Origin: Chromera velia
Lineage: Eukaryota; Sar; Chromeraceae
Length of the DNA: 64,000 bases
Assembly (NCBI GenBank): GCA_018398765.1
Contig: JAHBMJ010001768.1
Location: 91,111 to 155,110, forward strand
Direction of reading: 5' to 3'
A program made the position numbers and the translations under genes. Shown in pieces: positions 39,505 to 53,100 of the stretch. The notes beneath the pieces were generated by a model that was not told the origin of the DNA, ran no database searches, and worked only from the letters and a program-made list of their open reading frames with translations. The first letter of the stretch is position 1, and the number at the start of each line of letters is the position of its first letter.

Positions 39505-42500
39505 CTTGTCTTCCTCTCTTTCGATCTGGGATCTGGTCTTAGAATGACCATCCACTTTTGACACCCGCTGGAGTCCACATAGAATCGATAGACCTGCCAC
39601 CTGTCTGCCTGCTGCCCACCTGCCTGCCTTGTCTTCTTCATGGTCATGAGTGGATCCGATTCACTTGGTAGGTCACTGCGTCACTGTTTTTTCCATGCAG
39701 CTGCTTGTCGCGGATGGACGATTCTGTGTGACTGACAAGCTGAATCACTTACTTCTACACTGATGGAATTAAGTGAATCAATTCATGCAACAACAGTTCC
39801 TCTGCTGAGACCTATTCGATTCGATTCGTTCTTGTTGACGTTCGTCCTGCATGTGTGCATGTGTTTCTTTCCTTTCAGGTGATTCTGGACAGTTTTGATG
39901 CCGAGGCCTCCGACGCTGTGAGGAGACGGGAGGGAACGGATGACTCCTCAGACAGTCTGGACAGATCTGAAGGGACATCGTCGAGGTCTTCAGGGAGTGT
40001 GAACTCCAGGAAGCTGTCTGCGATGATCACTCAAAGGACCCTGAACAAGCTGCAGTCTATGCGAACGCGTATGACGCTAGCTTCTCAAGAGAGTGTGAAT
40101 ATCAATCAGTCCCTTCAACTGTCAGCCAATCAATCTGTTAAGTTGGTCAATCAGTCTGGAAAGTTGAAAAACGGGGACGCGGATAGAGAAAACGACCGTA
40201 GAGACAGCGGGAGGACGTCATTCATCCGGGATTACGATAGGCGGGACAGTGAGAAGGCCTCCATAAGGAGTGTTGGAGGGCGGGACGATGAAAAGAGGGA
40301 CAGCGCCAAGACCAGCATTCTGAGTGAAGAAGAAAGAAGAGCAAATGTGAAGGCGAGCATCAACAGAAGCACAACAGCAGCCATCGCGGCAGCAGCAGGG
40401 CAGGCAGGAGCGACACCCATTCCACGAAAGGTCATGCTGGCAATCGTCGAAAAAGGTCAGTCGGTCGGTCGGTAAAAAGTGAATGGAAAACTTAGATTTT
40501 TGGTTGACTGTAAATTTGAAGAAACAGGGGCGCCTGATTTGATTCCAGAAGACGGAACATGTTTCTGCCCACCAATGAGAGGCACCGAGTCAGCCTAGTC
40601 CTTCAATGGGACATTTGGCGTCTAATCGATTAATCGTTCCTCTGGCACTCCCTCCCTCCCGCTTTCCGCACTGCAAGGGCCAACTTTGCAGCTCTGCGAT
40701 CTCACTCGATCTTGAGAAGACATTTCTCTGAATAGCGGTGCATCCATCCATTTATCCATCCAGCCAACCAGACCGCCTTCTTATCGACTTCCACCATCTT
40801 TCTTTCTTTCTTGCCTATTTTATTGTGTCTGCTCTGTTCCCCCCCGCCCCTCGATGGTGCGAGCAGAGCGGAGGGCCCTCCAGGAAAAGCAGAAGGATCT
40901 TTTGAAGAAGAGAGCCTCGAATGCCACCTCAGGATCGGGGTTCTTTACGGCAGCCGGCACCCCCGCCACGCCTAAGAGAGACATTTTCGGCACCCCCAAG
41001 ACCATCAAGAGCACTCCCAGACAGTTGCCCCGGAAAGACTGGTCAGGCACGCCCCGGAAAGATTGGTCCGGCACTCCGAGAAAGGACTGGAGCATCACCC
41101 CTCGCATGAAAGGTCTAGAGACCCCCCGGACCGCATTTGAGGACACGCCACAGAGTCGCAATGATTCAGAAAACGACGACCACGGCAACGGACCGAAGCC
41201 TGTGCAATGGCCGAAAAGTCCCTCTTTCGTTTCAAAGAAAAGCACACGCAACAACTTAGGTCTTGAAACGCCCAAGACAGCATTCCAGGACACACCCCAC
41301 CACGGTCCGAGAGAAAACGACGGGCCCGACTACCCTTCAGAAGACCCCCATGCACCCTCTGGGCCACCTCTTCTTTACAGAAAGAAGAGCAATCTGAAGG
41401 GAGGCCAGAACATGTCTCAGTTCCTCCCCCCTCGCACCCCTTCTGTTAAATCTGTCGAAAGAAAGGTCTCTATCAAAGAGACAAATGACACAAAACTTGA
41501 GGAAGAATGGCCGGATGAATCCCAACCAGAACTTTACAAGAACAGCCACTGCACCATCATCAACACAAATTGGGGGGATCTCTGTATTCCTCACTGCGTC
41601 CCCCTTGAAGACATCCAAGAAGAACCTGCAGTCTTTGCACCTCAAGCAAACCGCCAGATTTCCCGAAGTCCCTCTATAGCCTCCTACAGATCAGTAGACG
41701 AGGACCCAGGCCTGCACCTCTCATCACACAAACCCATGCAGGTGCACCACAGAGACAGCCTCGCCCTGACTGTCCTGACAGACTCAGACATAAACCCCAA
41801 ATCAGAAAGTGGAAGTGCCATCTCGATATCTGATGACCCCAGTCCCAAGGGAGGACTAGAGGGACAGAGACAAACCTCTCCAACTGGACGGAGGGGATCT
41901 CAGCAGATTGCGGGACAGCCTCCTGGGGCTGCTTGTCCAAGACCGATCCAAAGCATCCCCCCCACTTCCTTCTTCTTTCCAGCAAACGGGTCTAGTCCCA
42001 GGGTAGACCTGAACTCCTCCGTGGCCCTCAACGCGTCTGCAGCTGCCAATGTATCGGCCCTGAACATTTCTGCCCTCGAGAAGTCAGATACGGTTCTTGC
42101 CAAGACAGCCTGGAAGGCGGGAGTGGGCACAGCAACAACCAACACAGGGCGGGGGTGGACCTTGACGGACGAGGCACAGGTCGGCCCGACTTGGACTGGG
42201 CTTGCGCGTGGGAACTCGGACCTGGGATGGAAGGCCTTTGACTCGACAACGCAGCTGGGACAGGACAGGACTGTGGAGGATCTGGACGGGTCTGATATGG
42301 ATGGAAGTGAGGTACGTACGTGAGTGGGTTGGGTGAGGGGATGTGTCTGTTTATAGTATCGCGAATGAAAACTGGTGGTGGATTGACGGATGGTTTGATT
42401 GTGGTTCTTCTCGCAGAGTTGGAAACCAGATTGCGGATGCCCTGGTGAATGGAAAGCACAGGCAGAAAGAAATGCATCAATGGCAAACAAAATCAGGTTG

Positions 42501-45500
42501 AGGATAAGAGCTTTCTTCATTCTCTCTGTCTCTCTCCCTCTCTCTCTGTGTTTGTTGGAAGTATCGAACCGTCTCGAAAGGGAGATAGATGACGTTCTTC
42601 AGATGGTATAGGGGCCCACTTGCTGGAAGTTCTCGATCATTTATTAGTATGAATGCATGTCCCACTGTATGTGCTCCACCATGCACATGCATCACGTCGC
42701 CAGGAAGGAAGCAAATGAGAAAGAAGCCTCAAATTCCACCCTGCTGGCCTGCTGACTTCATCTCTTAATTCCCTAGCTGGATGATGTCTCTGATTGCTCC
42801 ACCCGGCCAACCAATGTCTGTCTGTCTGTCTGTCTCTGCATGCCTCTTTCATTGCTTCTTACTGCAGCGCGTGGCAGTTCAGGACGATCCCGCCCCTGCA
42901 TGGGAAAGGCTTCTGAACAGTTCCAGCCCCAAGGCTCTCTTCCTCCTCTCCCCCACGAACCCCGTTCGGATCTTCTGTGCCCGAATCGTCACGCACAAAA
43001 TATTCGAGAGATTCATCCTTCTGATCATCGTTCTAACCTGCATCAAACTCGCCTTGGACACCTACCTCCTCCCTGCCCCCCCCCGATACTCTCCGGTGTT
43101 CATCCCCTTCGATGAAACAAACCAAACAGCAGCGGCGTCCGAATCGCCACTCCCCGATCCTTCAGTGCACAACCCGGGGGTGACACAGAGATGGCCGGAG
43201 GAGGAGGAGATGAACGGCAGGACAGTCTTCGTCATATACGACCCGGTGGCACCTGATCCGCAACTTGTGAGCATATCCGAAATGTTTGATTTTATCTTTT
43301 TCGGAGCTTTCGCACTCGAGATGCTCCTCAAGATTCTTGCGAGCGGCCTTGTCCGCACAAAGGGAGCCTATCTTCGGTCGGTCGTTGATTCGCCCCCATG
43401 AATGCCATGCAGGTGTGGAAGGAGCTTTCGATGCCTTCACTCTTTTCCTTCCATCCCTCACAACTAAGCTTCGGCCGATCGATCGATCGATCAATTAGTG
43501 AATGCACCTAGCTCTGCTCTACGTCTGTTAGTTCTTCGTCTGTCCATCCATGATCGATCATGCGATCGCTTTCCCTCCGTGAGTCTACCTCTCTCTCCAT
43601 TAATTTTTCCACCACAGTATCTGAATTTTGGTCGGCATATGGATTCGGATGCTTGCTTGAGAGGGGGTACGTGTGTCAGCCATTCCTTCTGCCTCCTTTT
43701 CCTTTCTTTTTGATGCCACTTTCTCCATTGCGTCGCCCTCTTTCTTTGTGTATGTGTACACCTACCTCGTTCCGTGTCGTGCCTGTCTGCCATGATCCCG
43801 TACTGACTGTCGACACGCACGGCATGCAGGTCCGGATGGAATATCCTGGACGGTTCTCTGGTTGCCATCACTGCTGTGGACCTCGGTATAAGGTTCTCTC
43901 CGTTGGTCTCGGCAGACGCTGCGGGAGATCAGCTCAGAGCTGTGCAGGTGCGTGCGTCGAGCAATCAACAATAAGCATAGACATTCCAGAGAAACAGCAA
44001 AGGGCATCGACACATGAACTCTAAATCTTCACCGCGCTATGTGCATGAATACCTCTCTTTTTCTCGGTGTGTGTGTGTGTGTGTGTGTGTATTTGTGCGT
44101 ATGTGTGTATGTGTATGCCTTCACATTTCTCTCAGGTGCTCCGACTCGCTCGCGCTCTCCGTCCGTTGCGGGTGATCAGCAGACGTGCGGGGATGCGGTT
44201 AGTGGTGGACTCTCTGTTCTTCTCCATCGCTGCCATCGCGAATGTGGTGGCAGTCACTCTGTTCATCTGGCTCATGTTCGCAATTCTGGGCGTGTCTGTC
44301 TTCGGGGGGGGGTACAGACAGTGCTCGGATCCGAACATTCAGGTCCAATCTGAGTGTGTGGGGCTGTGGCTGGACACCCAAACTGGCACTTACAGAGAGA
44401 GACGCTGGGAGGTCTCCCTGCTGAATATGGACTCTGTCCCTGCCGCTATGCTGACTCTGTTCGTTGCCTCCTCTCTGGACAATTGGCCGGACATCATGGA
44501 GAAGGGAGAGAGTACGGCGGGAGCGTTGGGAGCCTACTACTGGATTTTCTTTGTCCTTGTGTCTGCGTTTTTCTTTCTGAACCTGTTTGTCGGTGTGATG
44601 TTCCAGAGATTCCAAATAGAAAAACACAAACTGAACTCTGGAAGGGGGGCCTTCATGACAGATGCACAGGTGAGTCTGTCAGTCTGCCAGTCAGTCAGTT
44701 AGTGTGTTTGGGGCTCATTTCCGTTTAATTCTTTATTCTCCCTCCCTCTCTGCATGATCCTTCGAGTTTCTCTGACATGCATCGTCATTCCTTCCCCTCT
44801 CCGACATCGATCAAATCTCCCCTCAGGGCTTTTTTCTTCCTTGCTTCCTTCCTTCCTTCCTTCCTTCCTTCCTGCGCTTGTTCTGTTCAATTTTTGTACG
44901 TACGCGTCCTTAATCTTATCTGGCGGTGCATGAAAGAACCTCCAGAAGAATTTGCTGGCAAGATGCACAAGGAGAGCCAGATTTGGAATATTGTAGTACA
45001 GTACTGCAACACATGAAACGAGATTCTTCGTCTTTTCGGCTCGGCATGCGTTGACGGGACTTGAAAGAGAAAAGACAGTAAAGGACATGTGCAAAGGTAT
45101 GAATAGTGGAGGTTTTCAACTTGCGGCGTTTGCTCGCTTACTTCTCCTGCTGAACTCCTCTGACTGACCGAGTGTGTAGGCCGCACACGTTAAACTCCAG
45201 AAAGAACGGACCATATATTAATTGACGATCGATTAATTGCGTGCGTCAATGCAGGCCGCATGGGTCAAACTCCAGAAGGACCTGACGGGACAAAAGGCAG
45301 ACAACTACCTGGACGTCATCCCGGAGAGCAGGTACGTGCGTCCGTCGGCTGTACGTGTCTCTCTCTGCAAACAGGGAGGAAGGAAGAAAAATGCTTGAAT
45401 GAATTTTCAGATGCATGAAGGAAATTGCACTTCTCGAAGCCTTGTATCGCGGATTCATTTTGTCGTGACTGCGTAGGCTAGCTCTTTAGAAAAATTCGCA

Positions 45501-45831
45501 GACACGAGTTGGTCGGCTTGCATCCTTTGGAATCGTTCTTTCGTTTTGCTCTCAACCTTTGGATTCTTTCGCTTTGCTCTAGCGGGATTGAATTACACGC
45601 GCCGTGTGGGTCAAAACAATGAATGATTAATTTGCACGTCTGTGTTGCTTGATTCCATTTTTTCTCCTCTCCGTCTGTTTTCAGATGGCGGCGGTGGCTG
45701 TTTCTCGTCGTCACAAGCGATCCTTTCGAGTACACTGTCATGGCGCTGATTGGATTAAATATGCTCTGTGTAAGTCTCCCTCCCTCTCACTCGTTTGTTT
45801 CCTCTCTCTTGGCCACAGGTCGAGACACACA

Positions 45832-45879
<48 letters not shown>

Positions 45880-46508
45880 GAGACAGAGAGAGAGAGTTTG
45901 GGGGGGCGGGTCTAGATTCTCCGAACCTTCTCTGTTTGGGGCGCTGTGGGGCAGTGAGTGAAGCTGACTGTTGCCGGTCTCTCTTCCTTCCAACAACAGT
46001 CAAGTCTTTCTTCATTCTCTGCCGGAAGGAAGGAGCCACCCTCGTCCTTCATTCATTCATTGTGTGGTGTTCATTTGCGTCTCTTGTCTCCTGGAAGTGT
46101 GTATGTTAGTACTTGCTCTCCCTTTTCAGCCCGCTCTGCAGGATCTCATTCCCCTGCATGCACTTCCATCCTCTCCGATCTTTGATTTGTTTCTTCCTCG
46201 TTTCCTGATTCCCCTCAGCTTCCTTCCTGGCATCTCACTCAAGTTCTTGATTGACTCTTCGCACCGAGACGGAATGCATGCATTTATCTGTTTATTGATA
46301 TTTTGACGTACGGGCAAACGACTGCATGCCTGCAGCTGGCAATGTATTACTACGATGCCCCACCGGAGTACATCCGTACACTGGAACTTTGCGGTGTGGT
46401 GCTGTCCCTCCTCTTCTTTGTGGAGGCAGTCGTGAAGAACGTGGCATTGACCCCGAAAGTTTACTTTGCAGACGGGTGGAATGTGTACGTTAGTTCTTTT
46501 CTCTCTGA

Positions 46509-46547
<39 letters not shown>

Positions 46548-46942
46548 TCTCTCTCTCTCTCTCTCTCATGTTTGTTCATGGTAATTTTGGTCCATATCGT
46601 TTTTGGCCCACCCTTGGTTAGTGATCTGTTTCTGTATGACCTTTTGTGCTCATGTGTTCTCTTTCCGCCTTTTCCCTTTTGGCGCTCGAGCCTGTCTGGG
46701 AGGCCCTCGGGACTTGTGCTTCATTATGAAGTCCATCCCTTTGTGTGTGATCGACAAACCACAATAATCAATGATTTATCATAATAACTCTTTCCGGTCG
46801 TTAATTCGTTAAATGGCTTCTTCTTCTTCTTCTTCTGATGGTACTAACGGCCCTTCCTCCATCCGAGAGACAGACATTCATTTATTCTCTCTGCCCGCAT
46901 GCATCTCCGTGCTCCAAGCTTGAATTAATGCAAGATTGAATG

Positions 46943-46973
<31 letters not shown>

Positions 46974-49900
46974 TCATTCATTCATTCATTCATTCATTCA
47001 TTCATTCAAACGATCCATCGGTCACCGATTCTTGTGCCATAGATGCACACGCACACGCACACGATGACTGCCTGCAGATTCGATTTCTTCCTCGTCTGCG
47101 GGTCGATTGTGGACCTGACCTTTTTCTTCGTCTTCCAGGATGCATCGGGCAGTCAGGCGGCGCAGGCGAATTCTTCGATCGTGAACATTTTGAGGATTTT
47201 CAGGGTCGTCCGCCTGATGCGGCTGGTGCGGAGGTTTGAGGGTCTTCGGAAGATTTTGTGGACTCTCGTATTCTCTCTGCCGTCTCTGCTTAACGTCGCC
47301 TCTCTCGTGCTGCTGATCATGTTCGTCTACGCAGTCCTCGGGGTCTTCCTCTTCAGAAGGGTGAGTGCAACACAGCAACACATGCAGCAACACCCCATGC
47401 AACACAGCAACACATGGCTGATCATGTTCGTCTACGCCGTCCTCGGGGTCTTCCTCTTCAGAAGGGTGCGTGAGTGTGTGAGTGCGTGCGCGGGCCTGGC
47501 CAAACTCGGCATGCATTCACCTGGTCGTGTCATTTTTCTGTCTCGAAAGAGTGAGACGGAAGGAAGGGAAGCCTCGTCGGTCTGTTCACTCGATGCCCTT
47601 CCTCTCCTTTTCTTTTGAGGGGAGGAGGGACAGCAGTGGACACCGTGTGTATCTGACCGAGCCTTCGAAGTGTAGGGGGGCATTAAATTTGATAGCAAGG
47701 CGGGTGTCTCTCCGATGCGTTCGTGTTCCTTTGAGCGGAAACGCCTTGAAGAGGCAGCAGCTAGAGGGGTTCTGGACAGGACAGCACAGAGGGAGAAGAG
47801 TTCTGTTCTCTTCCTTTCGATCCTCGCAGTGCGTGCATGCAGTGCCGAGCTAGGTCTATCTTCTCCCTCGCGTAGTTGTGAGTAGCCTTTGCATGCATGT
47901 TGAATGAATGTGAGCGTCTGCATGTCTTTGCTGATTGTTGTGGATGTTGCAGGTTCGGTATGGCAATGCGTTGAATGAAGACACCAATTTTGACAACTTT
48001 CTGAACGCACTGCTGCTTCTGATGAAGTCAGTCTGGGAAGGAGGGGGCGGGGAAGGTTCATATGCAATTCTTGTGAGGTGAAGACAGATATGCTGCACGG
48101 GCGGGCGTGTATTCACTCTCTCCTGGGACCTGTGCAACCGTGCTTCATTCTGCTGACGGTCTATGCTAATGTCGGTCTTTGGTCGGTCTGGTTTCTCCTC
48201 TCCTCTTCTCTCCTCTCTCCTCGCCTGGACCGACCGCTCTTATCCCATTACTGCTCTTATCCTTGCTGGGCCAACTTTCCTCCTAGCTGGTTGTTCCTTT
48301 CTTGCCCTCTATCCCCCTCCCCCGGCCCATTTCTTTTCTTTTCTTTTCACGTGACTGTTACAGGATCGCCACCGGGGAGAACTGGTCCTCGTTCATGGAG
48401 GATGCCGCTGTGTCCCCTCCAGACTGCACTCTGGCTGTCGATTGTGGCCTTCCGGAGGTCAGGGGGTGAGAGTGAGGGCTTGGATCTTTCTTTGGTGTGG
48501 CTGAAAGGTGGCGTGACTGTTCAGTTACAATCAAGGAATGCGGAGGTAGTAGTGAAAGGTTCCGTGGGTCTAGGAAGGTCCCTATGTGAAGATAAGAACA
48601 TTCAACAGAATACTGGAGAAGAAAACTAAGTGGATTGGATGCATGTAGGAAGGAAGGAGGGAGACCTTTTCTTGACGCTTTCATGAACTCCTTCTCTTTC
48701 TTTTACGTGAATGAAGGCACGTTTGTTTGACAATGATGATTCGCACCACTGAGGTGTCTGTCTGTAGATGACGTGAGTTTATTTATGCATTCAGTGATGT
48801 CCCACGTGAGTTTATTTATGCATTCAGTGATGTCCCACGTGAGTTTATTTATGCATTCAGTGATGTCCCACGTGAGTTTGTTTATGCATTCAGTGATGTC
48901 CCACGTGAGTTTATTTATGCATTCAGTGATGTCCCACGTGAGTTTATTTATGCATTCAGTGATGTCCCACGTGAGTTTATGCATTCAGTGATGTCCCACG
49001 TGAGTTTATTTATGCATTCAGTGATGTCCCACGTGAGTTTATTTATGCATTCAGTGATGTCCCACGTGAGTTTATTTATGCATTCAGTGATGTCCCACGT
49101 GAGTTTATTTATGCATTCCGTTTATTTATAGCCTAAATGCATTCAAATTCCTTTCCGGCCTTGTTTGCTTGTCTTGTTTCCCTTGCAGGTGTCCTTCGTG
49201 TACTTCATCTCCTTCATAGTGTTCTGCTCCTTCATTTTCCTGAACTTCTTTATTCTCATTATCATCGAGCAGTTCGAGCAGACAGAGGACCAGACTGAAG
49301 AGACATTGGCCATCATCGCGAACTTGAGCGACCAGGTCAATCAATTGGGTGGCCTTCCTTTCGCAGTCACGAGAAGAAGTAGAAGAAGAAAGCTGAAAGA
49401 AGGAAGAATCAACGGAGAAGTGAATCGATCGATCGATCCATAGATCCGATCGAGTGTTTTGACTTGCCGCTACAAGCTCAACCGACCCATGCAGATGAAC
49501 AGGCACAGAGATCTCTTCAGTTTTGCCACAAAACGCGACTCTCTTTGTTTCTCGATTGACTCTATATTTGATGATGCTGGCGATCCAAAGACATCTCTAG
49601 CTCACACTTTTACTCACCTTCTTAATCTCATCTGTGTGTCTGCATTTGCTTCCGCGCAGGTGAAAGAGTTCAAGAAGATCTGGAGCACAGAATACGACCC
49701 CAAGTTCACACAAGTGAGTTATGCAGTGCATGCGTTTACTTTCATACAGAATTCTTTTATGAGAGTTCTACGTACAAAAGAATTCTGTATGAAAGTAAAA
49801 GAATACGACCCGACGTTCACACAAGTGAGTTATGCAGTGCATGCGTTTATTTTCATACAGAATTCTTTTATGAGAGTTCTACATAGAAAAGAACTCTGTA

Positions 49901-50128
49901 TGAAAGTAAAAGAATACGACCCGACGTTCACACAAGTGAGTCAGTCAGTATGTCCTTCCTTGCGAGGGATCTCCGTAGTCACATGCAGTGAGTGGCCTTC
50001 GTTGCTTGCCTCTTCATGATTGTTTCCGTTCTTTGCTCCAAGTTTTTTTTGTCCTACCTCTCCTGCAACATTTCCCTCTCCCTCCCTCCCTCTCTCTCTC
50101 TCTCTCTCTCTGTCTCTCTGTCTCTCTG

Positions 50129-50167
<39 letters not shown>

Positions 50168-53100
50168 CTCTTTCTCTCTCCCTGTCTCTCTGTCTCTCTG
50201 TCTCTCTGTCCCTCTGTCTCTCTGTCTCTCTGTCTCTCTCTCTCTCCCTTCCTCTCCCTCCCTCCCTCTCTCTCTCTTCCTCTCCATCCCTTGTGATCAT
50301 CCCTTCCTCTCGATGTTTTGCTGCAGGTGATTCCTGTCGAGAGCCTTCTCCGTCTGTTGGCATCGATCGGGGCTCCATTAGGGTTGAAGGAAGTGGCTGA
50401 GAGGAGCCGGGGACTCTTCTTGAGGTAAGCACCTGGATGGCCAACATCACAGCTAGTCCTTTCAGTTTCTGTCAACAGTCGCAACATGCAAACAGGGATT
50501 TGTCTGAGAAGAGAAGACGGCCGTAGGGCATCTAGGCGGTTGTGTTTGTGGGGTTGGAGTGTTGGACATTTGTTTAGACACTCGAGCTTGCTGACGAAGA
50601 GAATGGATTTGCTCTGAGGCTGAGAGGAGGAAGAGAAGTCACATTCCCCGGGGGGGGGTGGTAAAAAAGGATGGGAGCTACGCGATCTCTGTCGAATCTG
50701 TTCTTCACGTTTGCCCATCAGAAAAATTTATTTCCTGTTTTCTCCATCCCTGAATCTGAATAATTGAAGTCTTCAGCAATTTGCTTTGCACCTACCCGGC
50801 TGCATTTCAATATTCAATTGAAGAACAGACTGACTGCTTCCTGCATGTGTTTTTGCGCCAGACCCTCTCCGCAATGTTTCCTTCCATCATGCATGCTTCA
50901 AGTTGCGTGGATTGATAAATGATCGAATGGACATATGGATATATGCATGCAGGGCCGTGTTCCGAATGGGCCTGCACGAGTGTGCGGGTTTTTGCCACTT
51001 CAGAGAGGTGCTGTTCGTGTGCGTCCACAACGCGGCCGCTCTGAAGATCCAAAAGGACAAAACGGTTCTGAAGTGGGAGGCGCAGTGCAGAGAGAAAGTG
51101 AGACACCAGCTGCAAAGGTCAGTCAGTCAGTGCGGAGAGAAAGTGAGACACACCAGCTGCAGAGGTCAGTCAATCGGTCAGTCAGTCAGGATGGGGGAGG
51201 CTCAGACAGATTGTCTGTCTCAGAGCATCTTAATGTGGTGTTGGTATTTTGATGCAAAAGTGGAACAGAGAGGCAACTCGACCTGATTTATCTTTCTTTC
51301 TCTTTTTCTTTTCTTTTTTCGTTTTGCTCCATGAGAATCTGTGTCTCAACGGTAGCCCGTTGTGTGTGTGCGTGTTCGTGCAGTTATTTTCTGAGCGCCG
51401 CGCCTGTCCGAGACCGTCTCTGGGAGAAGGGCCGTCTGAGCATCAACCGCCTGGAAGAATATCTGGCTGCCATGATCATTTCAGATTTTGTGAGAAGGAA
51501 CAAGGAGGCGAGGGAGGCCAGAAAATCAGACAGCGCCACTCAGCCGGGACTGAACGCGACTCTCGGCCATTCACGGTCGAAAGTTGTGACATCCAGAGTA
51601 GGCACCGTCACTGACTGCCTCAGTCGCAGTCTCGCCATGAGTCGTTCCAAAACCGGACTGGGGGCATTTAAGTCCATGGGCGCTACAACGCACAGACGTC
51701 AGAGCCGGGCCTCTGAAATGACAGCAGCAGTCAACATGGAGGAGACAGGAGACGTTATGGCACTCATTGATGGAGTCGCAGCTTGGAACCCTTCACGAAT
51801 TCATGGCCATGAGTTTCCAAAGACACCACCCATACCCAGGGGGGGAGCGGCAATGGCGGTGGAAGAAGTGCGCGGACTCCGTCTCCAAAGACAAAAACTA
51901 AACGGCTTGGGGGACCTCCGGGGTGAGTGCGCGACCAATATTGTCACCCCTGATATTCTCACGGAGCCCGCTGGACCCCTTGAGCGTTGTGCGTCCCCCG
52001 AGGCCCTCAAGGAGGCAGACGTTCTCCTGTGGGGGGGGGAGCTGAGTGACCCCAAGACCCACAGAGATACTGCCCTAGGCGCCCGTGCTCTACGAGAGGA
52101 GGCTTTGAGATGCATGGCGAGGGAGCCGGCTGGGCTGGCTGCGATCCTTGCCCAAGATGGGGGAGTACCGGGGGGAGGTGGCGGCGCGCCAGCGGGGCGT
52201 CGCACCTCAGTGGGCTCTGTGTCCAGTGAGCCTGGGGAGATCCCGACAGCAGAGAAGCGCCGGGGGTCCCGCACAGCCGCGGTACTTTTCGGGAAACCCA
52301 AGGCAGCAGCAGCAGGCTCAGCAACTCTGAGCCAGACAAATGTTGACCACATGGCTCGAACAAAGACGTCGGGGCTCGGGTTGCTGCTGTGTACAGTGAA
52401 TGACAGGGACAAGGCCGCGCTGAAAATTCAGCAACAAGAGAACAAAGAGAGGCAGAGGGAAAGGGAAAGGGAGGAAGAGCGACTGGGGATCAAAGAGGAA
52501 CATGTGAGTGATGGAAAAGACGAAAAGGACGAGGGAGAAAAGGAACAAATCCCCCCACAGGAAATGCAGAAAGAATTCTCAAAAGGAAAGCGCAGAGCGT
52601 CACGAGAGGAGCCGAGCGGAAGGGTCAGCAGGTATGCAGAACTGAGGGTATCAGGCGACAAGAAAGAAAGGGTGAAGGTCATCTCGGCACAGATTCATGA
52701 AAGTCACAAGCAAGAAGACGAGAGCCCCCATCGTAAAGAAAAAACGAAGCAGAATGATGAAGGAGAAGGGAAGGAACCAGCAAAAATGCCCGAACTTGAA
52801 AAGGAGACTTCAAATCGTCGCATCTCCTCTTCCCAGGTGTCTGCCCTGTCCGCCGGTTTCTTCGATAAAGACGACAAGGAGAAGAGCTGGAAGGGGGATT
52901 CGAGCACACTGGCAAGAAGCAAGGCTGCGGAGACGTGAGTCGATTAAATCATTGAGAGAGAAAGCTGTTGGTCCTTTCATTGATCGATCAAAAGATCAAA
53001 AGACAGAGGGAGAGAGACATGATGCAATTGAAAACATCACATGAACGCTCGAGGGAAAGCATCTTCCTTCCTTTGCATGGGATCCAAACGAAAGATTTCT

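Noticed and set aside
48703-48991. Open frames of an 11-residue repeat on both strands
   Set aside because: They are translations of the 33-bp minisatellite inside an intron.
48770-49128. CRISPR-like repeat array
   Set aside because: The units are contiguous without unique spacers and the genome is eukaryotic; it is a minisatellite.
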